Shown: piece by piece, positions 23,005 through 33,634 of the stretch
Numbering within the stretch: the stretch's first letter is position 1
Layout: each line of letters starts with the position of its first letter
NCBI GenBank assembly: GCA_964017125.1
Contig: OZ024903.1
Location: forward strand, 80,152,416 to 80,216,415
DNA from: Flabesymbios commensalis
Lineage: Eukaryota > Annelida > Polychaeta > Terebellida > Flabelligeridae
Reading direction: 5' to 3'
Length of the DNA stretch: 64,000 bases
The notes under the pieces: model-generated
Told to the model about the DNA's origin: nothing
The model's database searches: none
The model's input: only the letters and a program-made list of their open reading frames with translations
Position numbers and translations under genes: made by a program

Positions 23005-23334
23005 TACTAAGTCTAGTTTGGGATCCAGTTTTGTACACTGAAAAAAATAATTTTAAGATAGTGGTCGAAATAAATAAAAAAAATGCATGCAAATATTGCA
23101 ATAACTGGTAACATGCAATTTCCATGGTGAATGGTGTTACTGGGACCGCAACAATGTAGCAATAAAAAACCTTTTTTTTTTACTAAAAATGTTCGTATTA
23201 TGTCATAATTAGGTATAAATTAACAATTTAAAAATCTGGGGTCTGGGGGCTTAACGTGGCCCCCAGACCCCCTGCCTATTGGGGCCCAATAATTATTTTG
23301 GTCTATGGCCCTCACACACCTAAATCCGGCGCTG

Positions 23335-23929
23335 TGTCCAGATTTCCGTGGATTTAGTGCCTGGATTTAGTGCCAGAATGAATACACTAGACCAGATTCG
23401 ACTGATCCTTTCCACGTGACCTGATCTTGTCCGAGTATAAATCAACCTTTGCCTGGTATGCATATGAGCTGGTTAACCAGGTTTCGCTGGGAGACATATA
23501 TTTCACGATGTACAGTGAGATCTGTGCGTCTCCAGTAGTGAGACCTGTAGGCCCCTTAGTGAGGTGGCTTAGGGACAAATTTCACCGATATATTTACATG
23601 CCGGACAAAAGTGCCAAATTTGGCATGCTGTTAGATAAATTAATATACTTGAAAAATAATACTTGCTCCAAAGAATTTGCCCATTATTTGACCATAAAAT
23701 CGTCAAAAATCCAACATGGCCGCCATTCACTCAAAAATTGTTGATTATGCGAAAATTGCAACTGGTAGTATTAGTTTTTTGTCATGTTTAAAGCAGCTCG
23801 CATACTCGTTTATGATTAATAAAACTATATTGTATATTTATTCACAGAAAACAGACACTTATTCAAAAATATGTAGTTTATTCAAGCAGTAAACAATAAA
23901 AATTTAGTGAAAATCAAAATGGAAATTAA
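23335..23929. other. Intergenic sequence
   Basis: I recognise no gene. The 105-codon frame at 23427-23744 has no known motif. Confidence 0.35.
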
Positions 23930-24480
23930 TCTGGATTGACATAATCTGTAACGTTTTCTGAGTAGGTTCATATCTTGCTTTACTATTACAGGTGTATCAG
24001 CTTTCGCCATAAGAAGAGGTAGTAGAGATACACTACCCTCGCACATAAAGTGTCACCCTCAGATTACCAGTGGGCGATTCTCATCTTCTCAGATGAGAGC
24101 AGATTCAATATGTCAATCAGGATGAGCGTGTTAAAGTTTGGTTTACCCATAGTGAAAGTTTCTTCCTAGAGTGCCTGTCTCAAACCCTAAAAAACACCAC
24201 CCAATCCGCCATGGTGTGGGGATGCATCGGTTGGGGTGACACTTTGTGTGTAAGGGTAGTGTATACTGGCAAGTGGATTGATTTGTTCAGATTGCACTGT
24301 GGCGTGATATGTGGCCAATGAGATGTATTGTCCTGTTCTAAGACTTGTACGTAGCTGCTGAACAGATATATTAGCAGCTTTCATGGACACGACAGGAACA
24401 TATGCTCCTGACAATGAAGGTTTTGTGTTTTCTTGTACTATCTCAAACTCAGATTATGTTCCATAGATGCCAGGGTTCTC
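23930..24480 (-). pseudogene. Middle piece of the multicopy protein family, split by a transposon
   Basis: The minus strand encodes SGAYVPVVSMKAANISVQQL and SLATYHATVQSEQINPLAS up to position 24264. On the far side of the 231-bp insert it resumes with LLPLLMAKADTPVIVKQDM and NLLRK. The two halves meet at the TA target site of the insert, so they were once continuous. The LLPLF-KADTP-MVKHGMD wording is a segment I recall from the same uncharacterised family as 18818-19750. The copy carries at least one frame change besides the insertion. Confidence 0.55.
24031..24261 (+). mobile_element. Tc1/mariner internal-deletion derivative
   Basis: Inverted ends CACTACCCTCGCACATAAAG (24031 on) and CACTACCCTTACACACAAAG (24261 backward) both continue to GTGTCACCC. 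TA dinucleotides flank both ends (24029-24030 and 24262-24263). About 175 bp of transposase remain between them: WAILIFSDESRFN and, one frame away, VNQDERVKVWFTHSESF then SAMVWGCIGWGD. This is the second-aspartate region of a Tc1-type DDE transposase, with one frameshift near 24112. Confidence 0.88.
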
Positions 24481-25944
24481 ATTAGTTGGTCTCTTGATTA
24501 TCCTGATACAGGTTTCACGGAACGAATCATGGGCTGCTGTTGGTGAGGGGTTGTGATCCAAATTGTCTTCACTGATTACTACGAGGGACCTTTATAGTGG
24601 TATTGACGGTCAGAAGAGAAATAACCAGGAAATTTATCTTGTTTGTTGAATATCTATTCTCTACAGATATTGGCAACTTTTGCAAAAAGAAAAGCATCTT
24701 CTTCACAATTGCGGTGCTTAAGTGCCTCTTTTAGCATATTCGGAAATCTCTTAGCGAAAATAAAACGGCGGGAGATAAAACCAATGCCAGACGTTAGTAC
24801 GCATGCGTGCTGACCATTCCCATGTCACATTATTGATTTATATGTCTCACCAATTTCTACAGCAAATTATGTGAACATATGTCTCTCACACCTTCAAAAT
24901 CAGGTGTATGAACTTAAAATATATATTATGTCGTATACAAATATATCTGTCATGTAAATAAGCATGTTTGCATTATACGCAGGCTTTAGTTTTGGCTTAA
25001 ATCATTTATATTTAAACCACCTATGGTCTGACAAGGTGTAATGCACCTAATATTATGCAAACAATCGTGGATGGACTCAACCAAGTTGAATAATTGTTAC
25101 AGTTTGTGCGTATTCTTTCACCCGTGTGATTGTTTTCACTAATAAATAATTACCTTCTCAATACCACTCCAGATGTGTGTTTTCATGAAAAGCGACCCGC
25201 AGGCTTAACCGTGCTCAGTTGTTTGTCTTATTTTGCATTTTGTAACGCAATATCTGGGCCTATGTTTTAATGAGTCTACCAAATTAAATATTTTTCTAAA
25301 ATTCGTGTTTAATTCAGCTATCATGAAGATAGTTCCATCCACCTGATTCTAGTGCAATAAACATGTATGCTACTTTACATGCTGAGGTCAGACATTGCAT
25401 AAAGTAGCTACTAGCCCCATATTATATATATATATATGCATTTAATTTACTGTAACGTTACTGTTTCTTAGTTGCATACATGCTAGCACATAATTACTGT
25501 ATAATTATGCTGACACGTGATTAAAACAAATGGACATAGGTAAAATGCTAATCCATATGGACTTGCCAGCGTTAATGTACAAACAGACGACAGACTAGCT
25601 CTCTAATAAAGAAGAAAATGTGCAATAATTGTGGCCTCACGAATCAGAATGTTAACATTGCATGATCAACACACTATTATCCATAAATAATTATTATTAC
25701 CGTATTTTATTGATGCTGGGGCTTAAAATATGCCAAAAAAACTTTAAAAAAAAACTTTTAGTCTGATAAAATTTAAAAATACCTTCAAATCCATTATTAC
25801 GTCATAACTTTTGTAAAGATATATATTTTTTGTGGAGCAAGGATTTTTTTTTATCCATACATGTCCCTGAGTCTGTGTAAAAAAATGACACTTTTGTCCC
25901 GCAAGTAAATATAATGTTGCTAAGACACCTAACTACCTACGTCT
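24481..25944. other. AT-rich stretch, nothing recognised
   Basis: Contains a short (TA)n run at about 25420-25437. No gene or RNA is supported. Confidence 0.4.
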
Positions 25945-26400
25945 TGCACACGGCCGTCTCTTTCGTTTTTCCTCTCTGATTGCATCATTGTGCAATGGCA
26001 CCGGGGCTTTCACGGTCACAGTTTTTTTCTGAAGCGGGGCGTGTTTGTCAAGATTGTATTTTTAGCATAGTGTTATATTGCGTCAAAAGCTCATGTAGAT
26101 CATTTTTGGATTGAACTATAAGGTCGGAAAGAATCAGATCATGATTGAAGGTTGTGGAGTCAATGGCCTTCAACTTTCGAAAAAACAGTTCTTTATTGCA
26201 TGCTTGTGGCTCTGGCAAGTCCATCACAGCCTTCACGGCATAGTGGTCCACCAGAAGCGAGCCAACATCCATAGAATGCAGCACTTGTTCGTCCTGTCGT
26301 GTCATCACTAAATCTAAAATATTGCCACTATTGTGAGTAGGTTGATGGACATGTTGGGATAGATTGTGTGCATCTAAAATTCTAACAAAGCTTTGCATTG
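25945..26400 (-). pseudogene. LINE ORF2 fragment (endonuclease-RT linker)
   Basis: The minus strand encodes LSQHVHQPTHNSGNILDLVM, VGSLLVDHYAVKAVMDLP and ELFFRKLKAIDSTTFNHDL. After a frame change near 26050 it continues LDKHAPLQKKTVTVKAPVP and NDAIREEKRKRR. This is the end of the endonuclease and the linker leading into the RT in CR1/L2-type LINEs. It is a short isolated fragment, possibly from the same family as 16158-18250. Confidence 0.85.
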
Positions 26401-26506
26401 CTTGAAATCAATATGGAATGTATTTTTGATAGTGGGGGGGCTTAATCAAATAATTGTTCACTTCGTTGCAAAAGTCTGAATTTTTCGTCACAAGCTGACA
26501 TGACCT

Positions 26507-27110
26507 GGCTATTTCAGAATCTGCCGACAGACAAGCGATTTTTTTCCTCTAGTGGCCATATTGGGCAATTTCAAAATGGCCGCCACTGCAATGCATTGCG
26601 CATGCTAACTTTTTAACTAATCATCAGAGAACCACATGTAATACCTCTTTTCCAGGGTATTTGAGGTCGGGGATGACGATTATGACATCAGTTTCCATCA
26701 AAACTTAAAATGTCAAAGTCAAATAACAACATCAAGGTCAAAATCGTTTAGAATTTAGATATTACTGTTTTTCTCATTGTTTGATGTTTAAAAATTTGAA
26801 TTAATTCGTATATTTCAGAATCCTGAATATTTCAAAATATGCCGACAGACAAGCGATTTTTTCCTCTAGCGGCCATATTGGGAAATTTTAAAATGGCCGC
26901 CACTGTAGTGGATAACTCATCCTAACTTTTAAACTAATCATCAAAGAACCACATGTAATACCTCTTTTCTGGGATATTTGAGGTCGAGGATGGCGATTAT
27001 GACGTCATGTTCGATCAAAAGTTGAAATGTCAAGGTCAAATAACAACACCAAAGTCAAAATCGTTTTAAATTTGCGTATTACTGTTTTTCTCATAGGTCG
27101 ATGTTTTTAA
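26507..27110. repeat. Two-unit tandem repeat, about 316 bp
   Basis: Both units share CCGACAGACAAGCGATTTTT, CCTCTAG-GGCCATATTGGG, AAAATGGCCGCCACTG, AACCACATGTAATACCTCTT and ACTGTTTTTCTCAT. They start near 26521 and 26839 and are about 85 percent alike. Confidence 0.88.
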
Positions 27111-27174
27111 ATAATTTTATAACTTTGATAATGTTATGGGCCAGAGATCTTAAGTAGCGTGTGTTATTGGTCAG

Positions 27175-28800
27175 GTGATGATACACTATACAATCATTAT
27201 GGCTCTCCCTCTCAGTCCACTGTCCAAATACGCCACAGTAGAGAGCCTGAAACTTCCCAACCATAGTAGGCTTACATATGTATTGAATTACACAATAATA
27301 CCCATCTCAAACACTAGTGTTTATTGGCACATTCACCTCCTTGGCCTCAGTGTATCGTATGATATACCCCCGTTATTGTACCCCCTCCTGGTAATCTCAG
27401 CCGCATGGATTTGTTTATGTCAAAGATTGAGGATGGTAAAGTGGTAAGGCCTTCATATTATAGGACCCCTGGTCTGATATAAGAAAAATAGTTTGGATAA
27501 AGCACGTATGTGAACTCCTAACTAAAGAGGAGATTGATTACAACATTATGACAACCTGGTCAGGTTATCATTCTCGGATGAAAGAATAAAGCTACATCAA
27601 ACCTCGAGCAGAAATTGATATTTTACCTCTCTTTCCTGACAAATCTATGCAATTTCCTTCAATCTTTGGTGACGTCAAGTACGTAATTTTGATAGGCGGA
27701 CTTTATATTGAAGAAAAAGCTCATTTTATCTGTGATGTCTGAGGCTGGGGCGTTCACCTCTAGCAGAGCTGTATCAACGCTGGATGACCACCATATTAAG
27801 CGCACTCGGTATGATCATCAAGTTTCATTGGTGGCTCTCTATCTCCTTCAGCAAGGAGCATACATATAGTCACAGGGTAATACAGACTAATTTGAAGAAT
27901 GATTTGACAAGTAGTCGAGGGAGGGACGTATGTGTAAGTACTCTTCACTTATTATCGAGGTGGAAATTCTCATTTGTCGTTTGCGCACTCTCTGAGACAT
28001 GGTGATTTTGAGCTCAATGCCTTGGATGAACTGTGTCGCTGGTTTTTAGCGTTTGACCACACCATTTTTTCCAGATGGTTACCGAACCATGTAAGTGATT
28101 TAGTGATGTGCCTTTCTGTACATTCTGATATTTTCGTTGTTCAACGGCTTATTTAGAAATTGTATTGGATGGATCAGTCTCATGAACACAGTAATCGGTA
28201 GTACAAGCTGGTGGTGGTTCAGATCTGCTGACGATACTGATTCTATTGCATTGTACACGCTAGCTGCACCTGATTTTCTGACATTCATTAATGAATTTGA
28301 AAGTGTACAAAATCATCGTGACTCACCAGATGTAGATCACAAAGAATCTCTATAATCTCTAGAACGACACTTTGTCATTGACGTTGCAAGTTTCATAAGA
28401 GTACTCATAGATCATGCAAGTCCATTATTGGATGATGTCCATGTAGTATTTGGCACTGGTGATGTAATGGGAGCATGAAGTTACAGTCAAAGCGATCAGA
28501 TGTGATCTGCATGAATAGTGTGTGCATGAAATAATATGCCAAGCACAATTCTAAGAATATAGGAATAATGATGCAAAATGCTACACTTCTTATGTTTATG
28601 TCTCTCAAGTCCCGAAATAATGGAAATATGTCAGATTTTTTCACCATTTCTTGCTGAGTGTGGTATGCTCATGCTCAGTCCATGTTCTCGATGTGGCTGC
28701 TTTAATTCACAGTGTACGTTTATTTCGTGCAGCAACATTTAATGATTGCATACACATGCATCTAGTGCCCTATCTGAAGAGCCAAATCACCCCTTCTGCG
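27175..28800 (+). pseudogene. C-terminal half of the multicopy protein family
   Basis: Plus-strand frames give LLGLSVSYD (about 27330), LLTKEEIDYNI and KPRAEIDILPLFPDKS, then KYVILIGGLYIEEKAH (about 27680-27735). Further on are FLAFDHTIFSRWLPNHVSDL (about 28045-28110), LAAPDFLTFINEFESVQNH, SRNNGNMSDFF (about 28615) and DVAALIHSVRLFRAATFND (about 28693-28750). The order matches the conserved blocks I recall from the family whose N-terminal and middle pieces are at 18818 and 23930. Many frame changes show it is dead. Its 3' side runs into a SINE fragment. The family has no function I can name. Confidence 0.55.
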
Positions 28801-28930
28801 AATGATGAGATGAATAAGATCACACTGCCCTCCAGACACAGGTTTCGAAATTCGAGCCCTGGCGGTCTGAGGCCGAGCACGCTACCTCTCAGTCATGGAG
28901 GCTCCGGTGCTCCACACAATACTTACGAGT
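28797..28930 (-). mobile_element. SINE fragment (second head only)
   Basis: Matches the head-2 part of the 4094 and 22686 SINEs: CCTCCAGACACAGG, TTCGAAATTCGAGCCCTGG and CGGTCTGAGGCCGAGCACGC, then GCTACCTCTCAGTCATGGAG. The Glu-like head and the tail are absent and no target duplication is visible. Confidence 0.85.
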
Positions 28931-30047
28931 GATCTTTTTTTTTAATATTTGTTTCTTTGAAACTTGAATGCCAGAGCGGAGGACGAGCCTAATTCAAAAT
29001 GCTGCCAATCGTGTAATCAGCCATTGCTGGGATATTCCATTGCTTCAATTTTAGCTGTGATGCTCTTTCCCTTTGCGATAACTTCATTTGATCTCCACTA
29101 CGAATATGTGGAATTTCGCACACTTTTAATGTTCCCTTTTACCCATTTAGAATCACAACTACACCTATATGCACATATGCTAAGTCGCAAAGACTCCTAT
29201 GTGTGTCATGCTATTCCACACATACCGAATTACCAGCATTTCTCTCAGCATGCGGTGAACTTTACAAACACCTGCATGTGTATAATGATAAACATAAAAT
29301 CTATTTGTTTCACATGTTTGGCAGATGTTATTATAATTAGGTATAATGAAGCTAACATTCCAATCCAAAGGGTATTCATACAAAAATAATTTAGAAAATC
29401 ATAAATAAATAAAAAATGCCCCAAGAATGTAATATAATCTCAGAAAACAATTCCACAGATAATGATAATATAATACTCCTGACGGTAGACATGTTTTTTG
29501 ACTGAGCAGAAGCCATTAACTATACTCGACATGGATAACATGGAGGCAAACGCTGATCAACTCATTGACATCAATGTGTGCAAAATACATTTTGCGAATA
29601 TAAATGTGATATAATAATTGTATGTTATTGATATCAACCATATAATTCCACCCATAATCCAAGTATAATGTAGCCATCTACACTGAGGCTTGAAAGGATT
29701 TTCAATTTTAAGAAACACAACTAATGCAGCAATTACTCGTAGTATGGTGTTTGATAGCAATCATAGAGTTAACAATCTGTGCATTATTTTACACATGATT
29801 CCTGGCTGCCAATATGCAATATTCACTTTTGACCAATCCGCAGGTAAAATACACAATATGTATACATGTGATAGGAATTCAGAGCTCGTATGTTAAATAA
29901 AACCGCAAACAGAAAGATTTTAGTGAAGTAGTAAACATAAAAAATGCAATTGATAACGATACAAGACAATAAAGTTAAGCAAAACAGTATGCCAACAGCA
30001 GATGATGTTGTTATCAATCCATAACACATAAGTTGAACTGGTGCCAA
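28931..30047. other. Intergenic sequence
   Basis: Open frames of 141 and 98 codons occur but carry no recognisable domain. I do not call a gene here. Confidence 0.35.
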
Positions 30048-30165
30048 ACATTTAGTGTTGATATTATGTTGTGCCAGCTTCGACGCTGAATTAATGCTGG
30101 CATTATGCTGGTCCAGCATCTACGACGCTGGCCCAAAATGAAGCCAACATTGGTGCAACACATTT
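30048..30165. repeat. Palindromic mini-element copies, head to head
   Basis: Contains TGTTGTGCCAGCTTCGACGC, TGCTGGCATTATGCTGGTCC and AGCATCTACGACGCTGGCCC, then AAAATGAAGCCAACATTGG. Two CCAGC-TC-ACGCTGG-type cores lie within 80 bp. Confidence 0.6.
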
Positions 30166-30822
30166 CACAGTGTTTGTAAAATAGCAGCAAAACAAAAAGC
30201 ATCGTATGTTGTAATTTGCAATAAGGATTTCAGATGAGAATTTAGGCTACACTTCAAAAAAGTATTTTTCTAATATTTGACATCCATTGATATCTAACGT
30301 TTATGAATAGACCTACGTCAATCAAATTTATTTGAATTTTGGTAAAAAAAATATAATCTGTATGTGCTTTAAGTTCACTAGAGAAATATTCACCAATGTA
30401 GTAAGCACATTATTTCTCAAATCTAACGCGCCAAATTTATGGAATGCCTTTTGAAGCAAAAATAAATGTATTTTGCAAAAAGAACGTTTCCGGTTTGGAA
30501 ATGTACGATAGAACTAGATGCTAGCAGAGAATGTATATTTCAAAATGATGCATCAAAGACAATAAGATTTATTTTTATATTATCCTCTAAAGAAAACATA
30601 ATTATAATTTCCCTTCGGTAATATTGCCTTAGTGTAATTACTTGCTACGAGCTGATAGAGATTGACTGTTATATTATCACGTTGCACTGTACAGCCATCT
30701 TCCCTACAGCAAGGCTTGGCTTCTTGGGTGAGTGATGGCTGTACACTAGTTGGGACGTGTGGTTGGTCGGGGGGATATTTGTTATTATTATAAAGGAATT
30801 AGGATTGTGTTGCTTTGATAAA
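30166..30822. other. Sequence upstream of the ORF1-NADAR relic
   Basis: An 11-bp inverted pair (GTACAGCCATC at about 30688 and GATGGCTGTAC at about 30736) precedes the ORF. This could be the 5' untranslated region of the retroelement, but nothing proves it. Confidence 0.35.
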
Positions 30823-31944
30823 ATGGCGGAGGGGGACGCGAAAGGTGTTGTAAAACGAATTCATATGAGTGGATTTAAGTCCAAACATGGACGACAATCG
30901 TCCATTGAAAATCTCACGGGTACAATCGCCTGAGCATGAAACACTGCCCACTGATACGCCTGAATGAGCCAAAATTATTTACAGATCACTGACTTGATCA
31001 CTGACTTGTGGCAAAGACTGCCACTTTTGCATTTGCCAGCACTGGTGTAAACAAACTAGCAATAGCTGAAATACGCGAACAATTTAATAATTTACAGCAT
31101 ACATTTGAAGATATGAAAATTGAAAACAAAACTCCGCGCGAAAATCTTGTATCACAGGAGTGTTCTAGTCGGAGGGGCAACCTTCTCTTTCATGGGTATG
31201 TGAAAACAAATGATGAGTTGCCAAATGACTGTGGGCAGCTGGTGAGAGGGACACTTCGCAAAATGGGAATAGAAAACTGGAAAAATGTACGCATTTCTAG
31301 ATGTCACAGAAAAGGTTAGAAAAAGACAAGACATAAATAGGCCGATGATCGCAAAATTTCATTGGTTTGGTGACATAAAAGAAATTATGTCAAAATTATG
31401 TCTTGAAATACACCAATATGCCCAGATCTATATTTATATCACATGGCTGGCTGAAAGTAGTTGAGGATAAAAGGAGAATTTTAATGTATTTTATGCACCG
31501 AGCTCGTGAAAAAAATAGGACCGCAAGGGTTAATGTGGAAAAGCTCATTGTACAGGGAAAGGTGTACACTGTAAACACCCTTGGATCTCTACCAGATAGA
31601 ATCATTCCAGCTAAGACCGCTACCATCGAGAAGGATAATTGTGTTTTATTCTTAAGCAAATATTCCCCTTTTTTCACACATTACCAAAGAACTTTTAAAA
31701 TGAATGAAACAATTTACCACAATATGGAAGAGAACTTGCAACACCAGAAAGCGCTGCTCTTTAAAGACTCTGATACATCGACAAAAAATGTACAAGTCAG
31801 CAATCTTGTTCAGTGTAGACAAGTAGGACGTCAGGTGAAAACTTCCAATGCCGATAAGTGGTTCCAAGACCGTTAATTGCGGTAATTCTAAGTGAGATTG
31901 CGGAGGCTTTTTCTGAACAACATTCCGATTTAAAGAATATATTA
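30823..31944 (+). pseudogene. LINE-type ORF1 with NADAR domain, 5' part
   Basis: The likely start ATG at 30823 gives MAEGDAKGVVKR. After frame changes, SSRRGNLLFHGY, MGIENWKNVRISRCHRKG, RPMIAKFHWFGD, RAREKNRTARVNVEKLIVQG and KVYTVNTLGSLPD follow. This is the RRM/C-terminal-domain pattern of L1/Tx1-type ORF1 proteins. It then becomes LFLSKYSPFFTHYQ, IYHNMEENLQHQKALLFKD, VQCRQVGRQVK and EIAEAFSEQHSDLKNIL, a NADAR (YbiA/DUF1768-like) domain. The coding sequence stops at TTA (31942-31944), where the 16-kb element begins; the rest is at 48137-48309. At least three frame changes and internal stops (one at 31874) make it inactive. NADAR proteins act on ADP-ribose-type N-glycosidic bonds; that role here is inference. 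Confidence 0.78.
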
Positions 31945-32371
31945 TAGTACAGCAGCAGTGGGACCAAATTTTTGCGGTACCTGACCCGGTGGTACAACAT
32001 TTGTCCACATGTCTAGAATTGTTCTCAGGGATCTCTAGATACAGAATCTGATTGATGACATTGCCGGAAATGGGGGCGGGCTAAGACTTTGACACTTTTG
32101 TATACCTACCCAAATTTTGAAGCAATTATTCACTAAAATATAATTTTCGCGTCATTCTCACTCTGTCACAATGTTGGGCCAGTTAAATCAAATATTGTTG
32201 TATTTAGTTTTTTCTATTCATCTGTTCATATATCTGTGGAGATAAAATAGTAAAAAAAATATAATTTTGCAGTAGCCCCCCACCTCGAAGAGCTATTTTG
32301 GATATTATGGCATGTCGCAAAATGCAATTTTCCAAAATTGTGAAAATGTTCCATTTTTTTGCATATGGTTT
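31945..32371 (+). repeat. Left terminal inverted repeat
   Basis: Shares with the right end ACAACAT-TGTCCACATGT, TCTCTAGATACA-AATCTG, TTGATGACATTGCCGGAAAT, TTTTCGCGTCATTCTCACTC, ATATCTGTGGAGATAAAATA and GCATATRGT. Similarity stops abruptly at about 32371. Confidence 0.88.
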
Positions 32372-32814
32372 ATGCAACAGGTTCGTTTCCATGAGAGGTA
32401 CCATTTGGTTCTGATACACCCCAGAATTAGGCTACGTACATGCTTGATTTTTCGAGTAATTGATCATTATGGTCTATTTTAAAATGGCCACCGTAAAATT
32501 CATGATTTCTCCTGAAATGTATTAGCAAACATGGTTTTCTTATATTTTACATCACAATCACAGTTTTGGTATCTAATCTTACATTTTAATGCTTGCTTAA
32601 GTATTTACAAATGCTGTAATGTGATATTTACCATCGAATCCAAGATGACCGCCAGAAAATGGTGAAGAAAATGCAAAAAAAAATCATTTTTTTTGCAAAT
32701 AGTTTATGAGCACAGGCTAGCAAAGTCACTGATTATGACACTGAAATCCAACTCACGCAGTATATCTGATTCAAAGACATTGAGTTTCCTAGGCGAACGC
32801 AATACATTGACCAA

Positions 32815-32872
32815 ATGCTGTTTTAATGTTGGGCCAGCGTCGTAGATGGTGGGGTAACATTGAATCATTAGC
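32815..32872 (+). repeat. Palindromic mini-element copy
   Basis: TTTTAATGTTGGGCCAGCG, then TCGTAGATGGTGGGGTAAC and ATTGAATCATTA, follow the standard order of blocks. Confidence 0.6.
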
Positions 32873-33354
32873 CCTATGTACCTGTGATTGCCGTTTTGGT
32901 CCGTTTAGCTGGACAATGCTAAATGATGCATTAAGTGACATATGAGGAACGCGCAGCTCGGGCTCTACGCGAAATTAACGTTGATACGTGCCCTTCTCTT
33001 ATTAAGTGACATGACAGACAGGGAACCCTAGCACCGAAGGCGCTGAAAGTGATTTTGAGACCTTGAGATCCCTGTTAGATATATATATATGTCTGAGGGG
33101 GAAACATAAAGCCCTATTTATTATTTTGTATTATTGTTGTCTTATTTTTGACAACATAAACTAATCCCCTTTTATACACCCCTCCTAATGAATCGTGTTT
33201 TTTCATGCGTGTACGAGGCTACAATCACAACACCTGATGGGAGGTGTTATCATACACAGTAATTATGTGACAACACCATACATGCCATACTGTCATTTCA
33301 CAGCTTATTGCACTCGAATCAGTGATCATACACCCAACAAACCCAACAAACCCA

Positions 33355-33440
33355 ATGTAAGTTTAATGTTGGTCCACCGTCTGCGACGCTGGCCCAACAT
33401 TAAACAAACGTTAGGTGAGTGTCTCGTGTTTGCTCGGCAG
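33355..33440. repeat. Palindromic mini-element copy
   Basis: AATGTTGGTCCACCGTCTGC, then GACGCTGGCCCAACATTAAA, CAAACGTTAGGTGAGTGTCT and CGTGTTTGCTCGG form one of the best preserved copies, with the complete tail. Confidence 0.7.
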
Positions 33441-33464
33441 CTACACAGATTAAACAATGCCCCA

Positions 33465-33547
33465 GCTGCAAATTGGTGGGAGGCCCCCTCTTGATGGGAG
33501 GCCCGGGGCCCGGGCCCCACGCCCCCACCCCCTTGGATCCGGCCCTG
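33465..33547 (-). mobile_element. Solo hAT-like terminus
   Basis: The minus strand reads CAGGGCCGGATCCAAGGGGG followed by G-rich GGGGCCCGGGCCCC sequence. This matches the CAG-GCCGGATCC terminal type of the hAT-like MITEs in this window. The partner end was not found. Confidence 0.5.
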
Positions 33548-33634
33548 TCAGCTCCCTTTAATTATGGTAATTGTTAAACATGTGCTACGTAATAATCATT
33601 ATAGAAACACTGTTTTGGTGTTTACTCCAGGGAT

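Larger units (their letters stand above)
22037..23334. mobile_element. Non-autonomous hAT-like element with nested SINE
   Basis: The left end reads CAATTCGGATTTACC then AGTAGGCCATATAGGCC. The right end, reverse-complemented, reads CAGCGCCGGATTTAGG then TGTGTGAGGGCC. These ends are the CAG-GCCGGATTTA type I associate with hAT MITEs. The interior has GGGCCC-rich repeats (22185-22480) and a complete SINE (22686-23004). No transposase is visible, and an 8-bp target duplication was not confirmed. Confidence 0.6.
32372..33634. other. Left subterminal region of the 16-kb element
   Basis: Holds a second TTTTTTTGCAAATAGTTTATGAGCACAGG word near 32690 echoing the one at 32367, and GGCC-CC words. Palindromic mini-element copies lie near 32815 and 33355, a fragment of the repeat shared with 45330 and 63238 lies at about 32945-33015, and an hAT-like terminus lies at 33465-33547. 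No gene is seen. Confidence 0.5.

Noticed and set aside
16158-26400. One LINE split by a 7.7-kb insertion (pieces at 16158-18250 and 25945-26400)
   Set aside because: Strand and order fit, but about 200 residues between the pieces are missing and no target duplication or element ends frame the gap. Separate fragments are simpler.
28964-29389. 141-codon frame as a gene
   Set aside because: Composition is like random AT-rich sequence, with no domain or membrane logic.
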